A DNA stretch of 64,000 bases from Mesocentrotus franciscanus (GCA_037976565.1 CP137672.1:25307140-25371139); one strand, 5' to 3'. Numbered from the stretch's first letter, positions 48,901-58,219 are shown. The notes: generated from the letters alone by a model not told the origin. A program made the numbers and translations.

Positions 48901-51400
48901 TTCGTTTTTTTAATAGTTTTATAATAGCTAGGACGCTGCATTTTATACAAGAATCTACTTATCATGCCAAAGCATGTATGGATTGTTTGCAAACATTAAT
49001 AAAAAGACAATAAAATGTATAGTTTCGATAGGCATTATTTTATCAGTTGTAGAGGTATGTTTCTCAAAATAGCCACAACGTAATGTAGCTTCTGCACCAT
49101 TTGCATAAAGTATGTTGTGCCAGAGGCGGCAGAGCGACTTCCAAAGTGGGGGGGGGGGGCCCCAACAAAAAAGGGAAATTTTTTAGACATTGGTATATAC
49201 CCCTATATTGTGATTACATTATCAGGGATGATTTCAATATTTGTTTCTCTTTATACATCGTAAAAAGATATTGTTTATGCATCATACCTTGCAGTTGGGT
49301 GTGATGGTCCGAAGATTTGTGAGGTCTCAGTGCAAAAAAATTAGATCTTATAAAGAGGAAAAACCCAATCCTGATGGGGTTATAAGCACATTCTCATAAC
49401 AGAAGACTGAAAAGACATTTGATAAGTAACATAGTTATAACATCTATAAATGCGAGCGAGCGAGCGAGCTTTGTGGATTTTGCTCTTTATCGCTTGAAAT
49501 TAGGGGCACGTTAAATGATGAGAGGAAAAGGGGACACCTATCGAAAGGGATGACACTTATTAGAAAAGAAAAGGAGCACGTGTCAAAGTACAACGGGTAA
49601 TTATCGGAGGTGAAAATGGGGCACTTATCGCATCTGAAAAGGGGCACTTATGAGAATGAAAAAGGGGCACTAATAATAAAGGGAAATGTGCATTTGTTGA
49701 AAGAAAAGGGGCACCGATCATAATTTAATAGGGTTATTTACCATAGATGAAAATGGACTATTTTCATAGGTGAAAAGGGGCATTTATGAGAAGAGGAAGA
49801 GGCTCTTTTTTAAATGGGGGCACTTATCATAATGAAAAGGGGCACTTATTAGAAAGGAAAGGGGGCATATGTGAAAATATAAGGTGCGCTTATCCGAGTT
49901 AAAAAGGGGTAGTTATTAAAAGGGGAAGGGACATTTCTTACAAAGGAAAAGGGGCACTTGTCAAATTAAAAGGGGCACCTCTCAGATTTGAATAGGGCAA
50001 TTATCAGAGGTGAAGGTGGCGCTTATCAGAAGTGAAAAGGGGCGCTTCTCGTACCTGAAAAGGGGCACTTACTAGAGATTGAAAAGGGCACTTATGAGAA
50101 TGGTAAATGGACACTTCTTGCAAAGGAAAACGGGAACTTGTCGAAGGAAAAGGGGTACGTGTTAAAATAAAAGGGGTACTTATCAGAGGTGGAGAGGGGA
50201 AGGGCCACTTTTAAAAATAATAGGGGCACTTTTGCTATGTAAGAAGGGGCAATTTTGGGGTAATTGAAAAAATGGGCTCTGTGCCCCGGAGCGCCGCCTC
50301 TGGTTGTGCACAAGGTTGGGTTAGGGTTAGGGTTGTTGTTATTTTTAGAAACTTGCCTCTAAAACTGATTTTAAAATGCCTACCACAAGTTTCCCCATGC
50401 ACTTGTTCATAGAGGGCGCTTGAACTGTTATGAGGGAAGCATCGAAGCTCGTAACTTGCACTTTTATTTCTATATAATGTTATTATTATTACCGTATAAT
50501 TAGTATTATGATTATTATGCTTATTATCTTTATTATAATTATAATTATTGTTAATTTTTCATTCATTCATAATAAACTTTAAATAAATATAACTCCAACA
50601 TGTTACATTGGTTTAACCATTGCCACAATGTCACAGTTTAAAGTAATTACCCCAACCACCTTCGATTAACCCTGGATCCGGCTTTTTGAATATTTGTTGA
50701 ACATTCAATCCAGAATCGTCAGAAGCACATTAATATTCCCCGACAGTGAGGGTGTTTTGAAGAATAGATATACGATCGCTAAGGTCACGAAAGGTCATGT
50801 TCAGAAATTACAGAATAAAATCAAAGAAAGGGAGAATAACGATTCCTGTCAAATATTTGTTGGCTTGCTAAGAAAGAGCAATTATATACCTGTTATTAAA
50901 ATAATGATGATGGGTATAATATTTGTTAAAGGGCAATGGTGCATATAATACAATACATTAATCTTGCTCTTTAATGATAGCAATCAAACTCGCTCTTCAT
51001 CTATTTGGACATCTATTTTTTATCGTGCACGGTGATAAATATTCCGTTGTTATGTGGTGAAACGAAAATAAACTTAAAGACTTTAATATTCCCAAAAGTT
51101 ATCAGAACCATACGCCCATGAACTATAGAACAAGTTACCACTTTCTTGTTATTCAACGATAAACAAATTGTGAGCATTTCTGTCATTACAAACCTGATCA
51201 CATTGTACGCATCAGAAATTCAAGAACAGATAAAAAGCAAGACTGGCCAAAGTGCCCATGACACCTCATATATCGTATATAGCCTAGGCCCAGACAGTGA
51301 TTCCACTGGCATCATGGAAACGCAGGGGTGATTGGCTTCATACAAATCAAAATAGCTATTGTATTTTAATGGGTTACGTGGGAGAGGGTCTCCTTTCAGC

Positions 51401-51459
<59 letters not shown>

Positions 51460-52373
51460 CTCACCCACTCTCCCCTCTATCTCCCTCTCTCTTTCATTAT
51501 TATTATTTTTGAATTCGGAGGGGAAACGCGCCCCGATCACTATGCCACTGGCGTTGGAGGTGTTGGACCGCTTCATTCAAAATTTCTGTCGGAAAATTTG
51601 TAAATTGGACGATTTTTTTTTTTTTTTTTTTTTTTTTGGCGTGTGTATTGTGTATCAAATATTATTGTCAGTAAAACTTGACCGACACCTCCCCCACCAC
51701 GATTCAAATTATCCTTGCTCCACCCCTCTATCTCGAGAACATCGTTCCATTTTGCAGCAAGTGCTTAGCCCAGAATATTTTAGGATACCAGCGGGACCAG
51801 GGTCGTCCTAGCAAGGTCGGATAAGCCCCCATGAGATCTGGACCACATGCCGTATATGACGCACATGAAACTCGTTATTATTGATATCTACAAAATATGG
51901 AATGTTTATGCTATTTTCCCACGAATATTACATTCCTATTTCGCCGTTGGCTTTGTTATGGCGAGTTGTGCACTTAACGGCTATATATAAATATAGCATA
52001 CAAATTAAAGTTTTAAATATATCTTTATTAAAATATTGAATACTTGTCTTTTTTTTCTTAATCTCTCTTATATTCGCATGTTTTTCTTTCAAAATATAAA
52101 GCTGGTTCTCATAAGCAACTCATACAGACATAAAACAGGCCACTATACAATTAAAGCTTAAATCGGGAGTCGTTGAACTTAACCGTAACTTTTGTTTTTG
52201 TTTTCAATATACATTTATATATATATATCCACATGATAGTTATAAGCCGGCCGACCTATCTTCAAAGCCCCATTTACAAAATCTTATAAACTCCTTATTA
52301 TATAAACATTATTTTAAGAGCTGATAGCTATATCAATCTTGCGATTAATGATAATACTTACTACTAGATTGCA

Positions 52374-52421
<48 letters not shown>

Positions 52422-54838
52422 ACATGATAATTATAAGCCGGCCGACCTAACTTCAAAACCCCATTTACAAAATCTTATAAACTCCTTATTATATAAACAT
52501 TATTTTAAGAGCTGATAGCTATCTCAATCGACTAGTTACGAAACGACAAAAAAAGTTGGTGACCTCATTTTCTTCATGATATAGGCCAAAATACTGAAGT
52601 AAACAAACAACAATATAGGAAAGCAAACACCTGTTAAATGATTTATGTATATACAGTTCAACGACGGATTATTCACTTCCCATATTAAAACCTGTTGTGA
52701 CACATCGTACCTTTTTGATATGATGATTCTTCCTGCTTTTGTTAAAAACAAAGAAACTCTTTCCCATGTCTTTCTTTTTTACCCTAAACTTGATATAACC
52801 TCTTTATCTTTATTATCATCATAACCTTGATGTGTTCTTTATGATATATTTGAAGTCAAATTATTAATGTACATATATGGGCACACCCATCACAAGCTGT
52901 TCCTCTTGGAGTCAGGCCAAGCCCCTTGCAATCAATGCGCTAAAATAAACACAGATTTATAGGGCAGGGTAATAATAAGATATTTACTAAACTCAACACC
53001 AACAAATAAGAAAAGAAAAATCTAACGCATCACCTGTTGTAAAGGGCAGACAAAATGACTTTCAATATAATTCTAACAGAATCATGAAACAAACATTGCC
53101 TATGAATATTTTCGTGAAATATTGGCATTCGGAAAACCAGCCCTCTATTTCACAATACTGGTTTTCCGAATGCCAATATTTCACAAAAATACTCCTAGGC
53201 AGTGTTTAAATCATCTATTAGTGTAATAGGAGATGGATAAAATAAAATAAAGGGGGCACCGTGCATATCAGTGGGAGTCGTCCCAATCCACCACCCCCCC
53301 CCCAAATACGAAAACAAATTCATTTTTTTAAAAATAAAACATGGAGAACAAAAATAAAAGAAGGGGTGCGCCAATCGACGGTTTTTAGAATAACAATGAA
53401 TATAACAATGTGTATATATTTGATATTCGTTCTATTTATGCATAACCCTCTATAACTTCAACATTATTTTGGTGTGTGTTTTATGAATTGCTGCCCGCCG
53501 TCATTATAACATTCCTATAGATCACCAATGATATAATTATAATGTCATCTCATCCAGACATTCCTGATTTCGATATCAATACCAGCAGCCAGGGTCATGG
53601 CTAGTTCATTATAAATGGGGAGGGGCTGATGAGCTTTATTTGCTGACATATTTTCCGAACATTTTCCAAAAAGCAAAGAAAGAAAAAGAGGAAAAGGTCA
53701 TAATTTGAAGATTTCTGACAGCCTATAAAAAAAATTATTAAAAAAAAAAAAATTGCTTACAGACAATTTCAAATGGGGGTGTCGTACCTCACATCCTCCA
53801 TAATTATATAGCAACGCCACTGCCGTCAGGTATCTTGTAGAGATGGAAGGAGTGAGATGGGGAAGAGTTTGATGCGAGCATTGAGTTCAAGGGTCAACTA
53901 AAAACAAGCCATGGAGGCCTATTTATGAGTACATTAATAGTTAATGTAATTAAATTTAGGAAATGAAAACAGAACTATACAAAAAAAGTCGGATCTTCAG
54001 TGGAAAAAATTGAATGTTTCAAATATAATCGAATTTTATTTTGGAAAGAGCCATCTCAACCCCCCTTCAAAAAGATCAATTGAGTCTGGATTGCGAGAGG
54101 GGTGTGACAACCCCACTCAATTTTGTCTGTCGGCAAAGTCATGACTCTCTTCATTTGAAAATTCAACAGCCAGTTTTTCACCCTTGTCGACAAATTTGAA
54201 TATCTGAAATGACATCCTTTTTGTTGCTTGTTGGAAACTTGTGCGCGAATTCGGTCTGACACCCCGGAATTAAAACGGGCGAGAGACGCTCATGTTCTAG
54301 ATATAGAATAATGGAGGACATGTCGAAAACTGACCAAAGACCGACAGCTGAAACTGACTGAATGAAAGATGTTCAAGTCACCTGCCCTAATGGAATAACT
54401 CTAATGTCGGTGATATGAGATGATAATAGTCTAGAACCTTTGGGAGGTACTTTGGTTTCGATATGGTCTGTCATCTATAATGATAATAATTGGATGGTAG
54501 GCGGGTGTGACATGAGGATGGGGAATGGGCGAGTGGAAATGGAAAATTGTGAAATAAGATTTAAAAAAACAATTCTCGATTCCGTGAGGTCGTCTGAAAA
54601 TTTCCCCAGTACCTAACGGTTGTTATCAGCTTGAAAAGGGAAGTGGCGTAGCCTTGGTCCAGCCAATAAGGGGCAGCGATCGATGGGGCGGTCATATTTT
54701 GTGGATTGAATTCACGAGAACAATCGAGTACAGGAGAGGGGAGTGAGGGATGGTGTCACCTTCTTTTTATCTCTTCTCTCTCTCTCTCTCTCTCTCTGTT
54801 TGTCTGTCTGTCTCTGTCTGTCTGTCTTTCTCTCTCTC

Positions 54839-54877
<39 letters not shown>

Positions 54878-54918
54878 TTGTCTGTCTGTCTCTGTCTGTC
54901 TGTCTTTCTCTCTCTCTC

Positions 54919-54967
<49 letters not shown>

Positions 54968-54986
54968 GTCTGTCTGTCTCTGTCTG

Positions 54987-55036
<50 letters not shown>

Positions 55037-58000
55037 TCTAACCTCTTTATTTCACTATTCGTCGACCGGGTAAGGGGAAGTGGGACCCATGCCCCACTGT
55101 GCCCTCTTCATACCTACGCCACTGGTATAGACCACGACGAATTGATGATCCTCTCGCATCTCATCTCCCTGCTCCTGCTATACCCAAAGTTTTCTGACAC
55201 TGCTCAACAGCCATCAGCACGTCCTCACCAAAAATTAAACCTGACCCGACATTCTCCCCAGGTACCTCATACAACAAGGTTTATATGTCAGTTATAGGGG
55301 CTCGAAGAATTATTGAAGATGTTCGGTCAGAACGATGTTCTCACGATGGTGAACTGTCATGAACAGGGAAAGAAAATGTTTATCTAGTTATTATTCAAAC
55401 CATGTGTTGGTGCCCCAGGGAAATTATATGGATAAACATGATATTTTAATGCGAATGTTACACGACGGTTATAAATCTACGAAGGTTGAGTCGGTAGATC
55501 ATTCTAAATTGGGGAGGGGGGTCAGACTGAATTTCCCGACATGATAGCCAACAAACTTATCAACAAGTCATAAGAAATAAACAAAAACGGAAGTAAACGT
55601 TAATCATTTTTGTCATTTTCCAGCAAGGTTTGCACAAATCCGAATTTGTAGGCAAGAAAAAAAAAGTACGAATGGGGGATGACAACACCCCCAAACATCC
55701 TTTGCTATGTCGATGCTTCTGTGTGCGTGCAGGATTGATGTCGTTCAACATGAGTATGAAAATAAAAAAAGTCTCCCAAAACAACATGAAACTGATGACG
55801 GATGTATTTTTTGTGAAACGACTGAGACGAGAGTTTGATTTACATTCTATAGGTGGATAAAAACGATTAAAAAGAAAATTATTATGATAAAAGTTGTATT
55901 GCCATTTTCTTGATGACATGACTTACTATGCGAAGTCGTTTATCAACTAACTGCATTCAAAGTTATGGATCTTTACTTCCCAGGTTGTGTGTGGTGGTGA
56001 AGCATTTCATTCACCTGCTATTATCATTTGCACTACAATTGCTAGAACGCAAATTGCATAAATAAATTGGTGCTCTTCTGGGGTGAAGGTTTCGCATAAA
56101 TGACATAGATTTGTCATTGGTAATATTTTAATATTTTCAATAAATGAGTTACAATATCTTCTGTTATATATTTTTTTACCAAATATAATGTTTTACCTTC
56201 TCAGCTATGATTTTCCCTGATTGAAAAGTAAAGGTTTTGTTATTTAATTAAAAATTCTTTCCAACTAAAGCTTGGTGCATGGTACATGTACAACTTCGCT
56301 TGGTACGTCACAATCAAGAAAATGTTTGCGCCCGTGTCATGTTAAAAGTCATTACATCATGTCAAGAATATCTTCATTTATATTATCTCTTGAACACTTT
56401 CATAAGGAATATTGTACATCAAAGGGGAGGAATACATTTCATCTTTCAGAATACCTAACACTTATTCTTTGGGGTCGGTTTCCTTTAAATTATCACTCAT
56501 TATTTTTCAGGCATCATTCTTATTAATGATCGGAATAATTGCATGTTACCATGGTGACACAATTATGACGGTAATTGGGTCTCCGTGATTCCCTACTTTT
56601 ATCTTTGCAGTTATCAATTTCATGATAAAATCGAGTCGAGGTATTATTGCAACGTGCAAAAAAGTGTTTGAGATTATATAAATGACAGTTATGTCATCTT
56701 GGTGATAATGGTTATCAAAGAATTCATGATGGCAATGAAAACAATGTAATATGCAAGTCGTGACATATAATGACATTGTATATAACGGAGCATGTAACAA
56801 TGATGGTGGGAAATGATGATGCTGCTGCTGAAGATGATGATTTGATTTGATTTGATTTGATCTATTTTTCTTAATTAATCATAAATAAGCAAACATATAC
56901 GTAACAATTATTATAGACAAAATATAAATGATAAATAATTGATAAATGATCATGTTTCATCAAACTTTATAAAATTATTTGAAAAGAATTTTGCTTGACA
57001 TTGCTTGAAAATATGATGGCGATGTCATCTATAAATATCTAGCAATCATATAGCTACCAATCAGTTAGTCCGGCAGTCAGTCAGTCAATCAGTCAACCAA
57101 TCAATCAATCAATCAATCAAGTAATACATCAATACGTCAAATTATGACGATGATGACAACAACACATGGGCCATATTTTGTAATTTGTATCATGATTATT
57201 CCCTCAATTGCTCACAGCCAATCTCCGCAGCCTGATAGCAATAGAATTGTTAACTTGTTATTGATGACAGGTCTTATGAAACAGGGCCCATGCAGTTGAC
57301 GATGGACATCTCAAGCATGGTGTGGTGCTGTAATGGTGATCAATGCTAGTGGTGCATGGCAAGAGAGACAGTAAATTGACGAACAGGTGACGGACGATCA
57401 CCCGAGGCGTCGATTGACCATTCTAAATGCGCAAGGGGAGGGGGGGGGGGTGTTGTCAGGTCGACTTTGGCGATATGTTGTATAAAACATTTTCAGAAAG
57501 ACAACAACAAAAACAACAACAACAACATCAAGGACAACGAAGTTGGAAACTTTGCAACTTTGCGACCAGAAATTTTCTAGTGGGAGAGACATTGATTTTG
57601 TTCTTCCTCCCCCTTCCCTTATTCTCAAGGGGACTCGGGGGGAGGGGCGTTTTTAAACATTTGCAACAGGACCGAACTCATAAATAGGCCTACAGATGTG
57701 TAAGTCAAATGTTAAACTACAAACAAACACAAATCAGAACAATCGAATATATCAACTATTTTTTAAAACATATATAGAATACTTTCAACTGACAAATCCT
57801 TATCTTTAGGTGCTGTAATGCTGGTGACATGTCATCTGTCTTCATCGGTCCCGATAAGAGTCCCTATTTTTATATTTTTTATCGTTGTATCGAATAACAT
57901 TATGCATTCATTTGAAATCATGCCAGGAAGAGTAAAACCAAAAGAAAAAGAAAAGAAAGTCACAAGGGCTCTCTTTCGCCATCGACAATCTCTTGCTCAG

Positions 58001-58219
58001 CGCAAATCTGTGCACGTTATCATCACCATCATCTTTATAGTTACCATAACAACCGCAAGTGCTTACCTTCATCATCATCATCCCACTCATGTCCATGCTT
58101 GAAGAGTTCGGGAGCATGCCTGCCATATTTCCTTGGTTACCCATCCGTCCTCCTCCTCCTCCACTCATGTTCCTCATCCGCATCAGCTCCTCATCTCGTC
58201 GTCTCATTATGCTATCCAT
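22970..58219 (-). CDS. SLC31: Ctr/SLC31-family copper transporter, four exons, 361 residues
   Basis: Exons 58219-58067, 30508-30439, 24905-24296 and 23222-22970 join with consistent phases (0, 0, 1 base, 2 bases) and end in TGA. Ctr proteins are trimeric Cu(I) channels of plasma or endolysosomal membranes. The N-terminus is Met-rich (MRM, MDM, MMMM at 47-50), as expected for copper capture. TM1 is about residues 75-92. TM2 (about 293-312) has LMLIVMTYN with the Ctr MxxxM pair M300/M304. TM3 has GAFLG (G317, G321) then YFLF, the Ctr GxxxG helix-packing motif. The TM1-TM2 loop is about 195 residues, far longer than the roughly 45 in human CTR1. The C-terminus lacks the His-Cys-His of CTR1 and ends in NH. 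W309 after TYNA resembles CTR2, so CTR1 versus CTR2 type is left open. Confidence 0.9.
23223..24295 (-). other. Ctr intron 3
   Basis: This is AT-rich intron sequence. It contains one member of the GCCAGAAGGG hairpin family at about 24165-24240. No other structure was recognised. Confidence 0.6.
24165..24240. repeat. Hairpin repeat, GCCAGAAGGG family
   Basis: CATCTGTTGAAAGCCAGAAA and the opposing TCTGGATCTCGACAGACGAT are the arms; AGGCATTAAATCTG lies inside. The element is immediately downstream of the exon 3 donor. Confidence 0.6.
24296..24905 (-). CDS. SLC31: Ctr exon 3: TM1 and long cytoplasmic loop
   Basis: The acceptor is TTCTGCAG and the donor is GTAAAA after TATAG. Its 610 nt are entirely open. 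TM1 is DFIIVIVGATILSFVWQ, followed by GMGRLSRILHQK, like YEGLKIARESLLRK in CTR1. The rest is a hydrophilic loop rich in Arg, Gln, Asp and Ser, with a Gln-rich stretch (QVQRQQQRN), an acidic patch (LEDGEEDVFLD) and an Arg/Ser stretch (SDRGRSQSRESRHER). Base composition is clearly richer in GC than the surrounding introns. Confidence 0.9.
26345..26560. repeat. Dispersed repeat, copy A (copy B at 28565-28780)
   Basis: Copy A has AACTTTCCACAGAAA, AAAGTTTTCAGAAA and ACATTAGTCTGAA; copy B has AACTTTCACAGAAAG, AAAGTTTTCAGAAA and ACATTAGTTTGAA, in the same order and spacing and 2.2 kb apart. Neither has obvious terminal repeats. Confidence 0.6.
27265..27421. mobile_element. GGGCCCGTTGCATAAA-ended foldback MITE
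   Basis: The ends GGGCCCGTTGCATAAAGCTT and AAGTTTTATGCAACGGGCCC are nearly perfect inverted repeats extending about 40 bp (TACCATTGATGGTAACTTTG). AGCCAATCAAAATCAA lies near the centre, similar to the central part of the neighbouring GGGCCCTG family. Confidence 0.85.
27524..27672. mobile_element. GGGCCCTG-ended foldback MITE, copy 2
   Basis: The same family as 21181-21328: the CTTGTTATCAATAACAAATG, AGCCAATCAAATGCCAC and TGAAACAGGGCCC segments are shared. It lies 102 bp from a different GGGCCC-ended element. Confidence 0.85.
28836..29456. mobile_element. Large foldback element, 621 bp with about 220-bp arms
   Basis: The left end GTTGGGGGACATCCAAATAT is complementary to the right end ATATTTGGATGTCCCCCGAC. 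The arms continue with GATTCCTGTTGATGTGCAGG, CTCATTCATCTTGTGACATC and TAACAAGAGACAGTGGTATG on both sides. A non-repeated centre of roughly 150 bp separates them. No coding region is present. Confidence 0.9.
30439..30508 (-). CDS. SLC31: Ctr exon 2: pre-TM1 segment
   Basis: This small exon lies between acceptor TTTTGCAG and donor GTTTGT. It has 23 codons plus one base, encoding SYFFLATEVKHLIVERWTGD and three more residues. It aligns with the segment between the Met motif and TM1 in human CTR1 (TFYFGYKNVELLF). Together with exon 1 it gives MMMMKSYFF, comparable to MSMTFYF of CTR1. The long flanking introns make it the least certain exon, but phases and similarity agree. Confidence 0.8.
31151..31655. 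repeat. Three-copy tandem repeat, 150-170 bp units
   Basis: CATCCAGGACTTGAAGATTT begins at about 31308 and 31458, and a variant CATCCAGGCCTTGATGATTT at about 31628. Each copy also carries AGAATGATGGCTAAATACAG or a close form. No coding sense is visible. Confidence 0.85.
32946..33354. mobile_element. Non-autonomous TIR element, about 410 bp
   Basis: The left end TTAAAGGTAAAGACCAGTTT and the complement of the right end (TTAAAGAGCAAGACCAGTTC) form imperfect TIRs. The interior includes GATATCGCGACGTGGTCGCG. The 154-codon minus frame across it is not similar to a known protein. Confidence 0.7.
34591..34635. repeat. GCCAGAAGGG family fragment
   Basis: TTTTAAACGCCCTTCTGGCT is one arm of the dispersed hairpin family, followed by CCAATAACGGAAGACG. 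The other arm is weak. Confidence 0.5.
35378..35455. repeat. Hairpin repeat, GCCAGAAGGG family
   Basis: ACCTAGAAGGGTGTTGACTC and the opposing TTTAATGCCCTTCTGGCTCT are the arms around ATATTCTTTAGCACAGA. It is a typical member of the family. Confidence 0.6.
36779..36965. repeat. GA-rich microsatellite
   Basis: Nearly pure purine DNA on the + strand with (GA)n and GAAA interruptions. The Ser/Leu-rich minus frame across it is an artefact. Confidence 0.9.
37413..38234 (+). pseudogene. LINE reverse transcriptase fragment, palm domain
   Basis: This 273-codon open frame covers the fingers and the first catalytic box (FDTIDH) up to GVPQGSVLG. The reading then leaves the true frame and ends within 10 codons. 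The first 25 or so codons are probably outside the original protein. Continuing similarity lies in another frame (PLLFTLYLRPLGD and YADDV), so the enzyme is inactive. It is a retroelement remnant, not a host gene. Confidence 0.85.
38885..39840. mobile_element. TIR element with internal minisatellite, nested in the LINE
   Basis: The left end TATGACCCCTGTTACACATA and the complement of the right end (TATGACCCCTGTTACACATG) match for about 24 bp, then both become GC-rich with GAGGCCGGC words. It is flanked by TA on both sides. Removing the element and one TA restores continuity of the LINE frame, which supports a TA target duplication. The interior holds a GC-rich palindromic part and a minisatellite. 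No transposase is present. Confidence 0.85.
39169..39662. repeat. Minisatellite, about 53-57 bp unit, about nine copies
   Basis: The unit reads approximately CTTATGTTATTCTTTGTTTT, TATCATTCTATCACTTTCTC and TTTCTGTCTTTC. Three forward frames stay open through it, giving repeated SVFPYVILCFYHSITFSF-like peptides. The low-complexity translation is a by-product of the unit sequence. Confidence 0.9.
40700..40790. repeat. ACATGTAC palindrome cluster
   Basis: TACATGTACATGTACAT occurs at about 40699 and again at about 40762, with CACATGTACAG between. Similar runs occur at 32829-32849, 36470-36486, 45100-45115 and 45694-45711. Each octamer is its own complement. Confidence 0.8.
41345..42115. mobile_element. 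Large foldback element, about 770 bp with 180-bp arms
   Basis: The left end AAAGGGCAAGTCCACTCC and the complement of the right end AAAGCCCAAGTCCACTCC begin arms of about 180 bp. These share GAAAAATCAGACAAAC, TTTGAGCAAAATCGGATAAC and AATAAGAAAGTTATGAATTT. The central 400 bp are AT-rich and unpaired. No coding region is present. Confidence 0.9.
46690..46960. other. GC-richer unique block next to a candidate exon
   Basis: Composition here is clearly richer in G+C and CpG than the surrounding AT-rich intron (for example AGTGACCGCCGACCCTTGCC). Short frames are open on both strands but neither resembles a known protein. It directly follows, on the minus strand, the candidate first exon at 47028-46978. 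It may be an intragenic promoter or CpG-rich exon region. Confidence 0.35.
46978..47028 (-). CDS. Candidate alternative first exon of the Ctr gene
   Basis: On the minus strand, AACAAGATGTCC opens MSSTPLPPSEEHSRHHP (17 codons) and ends exactly at a strong donor, CCA then GTAAGT. The phase is 0, the same as exon 1, so splicing to exon 2 would keep the Ctr frame. An in-frame TGA lies a short way upstream of the ATG, as expected for a true start. It would replace the Met-rich N-terminus with a short one containing three His. No expression evidence is available; a chance match or another gene's exon remains possible. Confidence 0.35.
47837..48257. repeat. Inverted minisatellite, GGACAACTACCCCC units
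   Basis: From about 47837 to 48090 the + strand repeats a roughly 15-bp unit GACAACTACCCCC(C/T)(A/G)G. From about 48090 to 48257 it repeats the complement GGGGGTAGTTGTCC. The two halves can fold on each other around ACTATCCGGGGGGTAGT. Variant spacer words such as CTAGG and CCGG alternate in both arms. Confidence 0.9.
49120..50303. mobile_element. TIR element of 1.18 kb with internal minisatellite
   Basis: CCAGAGGCGGC at 49120-49130 is the exact complement of GCCGCCTCTGG at 50293-50303. The element is flanked on both sides by TTGTG (49115-49119 and 50304-50308), a 5-bp target duplication. Inside, from about 49500 to 50270, a 25-30-bp unit like GAAAAGGGGCACTTATCAGA repeats many times with variation. 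No transposase is present, so it is non-autonomous. Confidence 0.85.
49500..50270. repeat. Minisatellite, AAAAGGGGCACTTATnnGA units
   Basis: About 25-30 diverged copies of a unit of roughly 25-30 bp, G-rich on the + strand. The core GGGGCACTTAT recurs throughout. It forms most of the body of the TIR element at 49120-50303. Confidence 0.85.
50314..50335. repeat. Short telomere-like TTAGGG run
   Basis: GGTTGGGTTAGGGTTAGGGT contains two perfect TTAGGG repeats plus a variant, six bases beyond the TTGTG duplication. It is too short to be a telomere remnant with confidence. Confidence 0.6.
51401..51460. repeat. (TC)n(TA)n compound microsatellite
   Basis: About 35 bp of TC repeat passes directly into about 25 bp of TA repeat. 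Further CT-rich sequence follows to 51495. Confidence 0.95.
52229..52529. repeat. 110-bp direct duplication around a (TA)n tract
   Basis: CCACATGATAGTTATAAGCC at 52229 and CCACATGATAATTATAAGCC at 52420 begin two 110-bp copies that differ at few positions. Between them is unique sequence and a (TA)n tract at about 52376-52418. Each copy is itself preceded by TA repeats. Confidence 0.92.
53091..53207. repeat. Hairpin element with 50-bp arms
   Basis: The left arm contains ATATTGGCATTCGGAAAACC and the right arm GGTTTTCCGAATGCCAATAT, exact complements. The arms extend outward with a few mismatches to about 50 bp. The loop is about 17 bp. No coding capacity. Confidence 0.88.
54642..55123. mobile_element. 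Possible TIR element, AGTGGCGTAG ends, TC-rich interior
   Basis: AGTGGCGTAG at 54642 and its complement CTACGCCACT at 55114-55123 bracket a block whose centre is TC-rich microsatellite. CAGTGGCG(T/G)A-type ends are common in invertebrate non-autonomous elements. No target duplication is visible, so support is moderate. Confidence 0.45.
54775..55033. repeat. TC/TG microsatellite with higher-order repeat
   Basis: The block G(T/C)TTGTCTGTCTGTCTCTGT starts at about 54798, 54876 and 54964, each time followed by (TC)n. The compound unit has therefore been copied three times at spacings of about 78 and 88 bp. Overlapping Ser/Leu/Val-rich frames are artefacts. Confidence 0.9.
57060..57120. repeat. 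(CAGT/CAAT)n microsatellite
   Basis: CAGTCAGTCAGTCAATCAGTC grades into CAATCAATCAATCAATCAAG. Confidence 0.9.
57168..57289. mobile_element. GGGCCCTG-ended foldback MITE, diverged copy 3
   Basis: The right end AACTTGTTATTGATGACAGG and CTTATGAAACAGGGCCC match the family at 21181 and 27524. The left end GGGCCATATTTTGTAATTTG is diverged. The internal CAGCCAATC is retained. Confidence 0.7.
58067..58219 (-). CDS. SLC31: Ctr exon 1: start codon and Met-rich N-terminus
   Basis: ATG at 58219-58217 opens 51 codons ending AAG before donor GTAAGC. About a quarter of the residues are Met, including MRM, MDMSG and MMMM, with a GGGGG spacer. Such Mets bind Cu(I) in the extracellular part of Ctr proteins. 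The frame ends on a codon boundary and exon 2 begins on one. Confidence 0.85.

Larger units (their letters stand above)
30509..58066 (-). other. Ctr intron 1 (about 27.6 kb)
   Basis: This intron separates the Met-rich first exon from the rest of the gene and holds the LINE, foldbacks, TIR elements and simple repeats listed separately. Stretches where I see only AT-rich unique-looking DNA are 30509-31140, 31660-32940, 33360-36770, 42120-46670, 50340-51390, 55130-56830 and 57690-58060. A candidate alternative first exon is at 46978-47028. Confidence 0.65.

Noticed and set aside
54743..55297. 184-codon and overlapping Ser/Leu/Val-rich frames
   Set aside because: They come from the TC/TG microsatellite, which stays open in several frames because the repeat has no stop codons.
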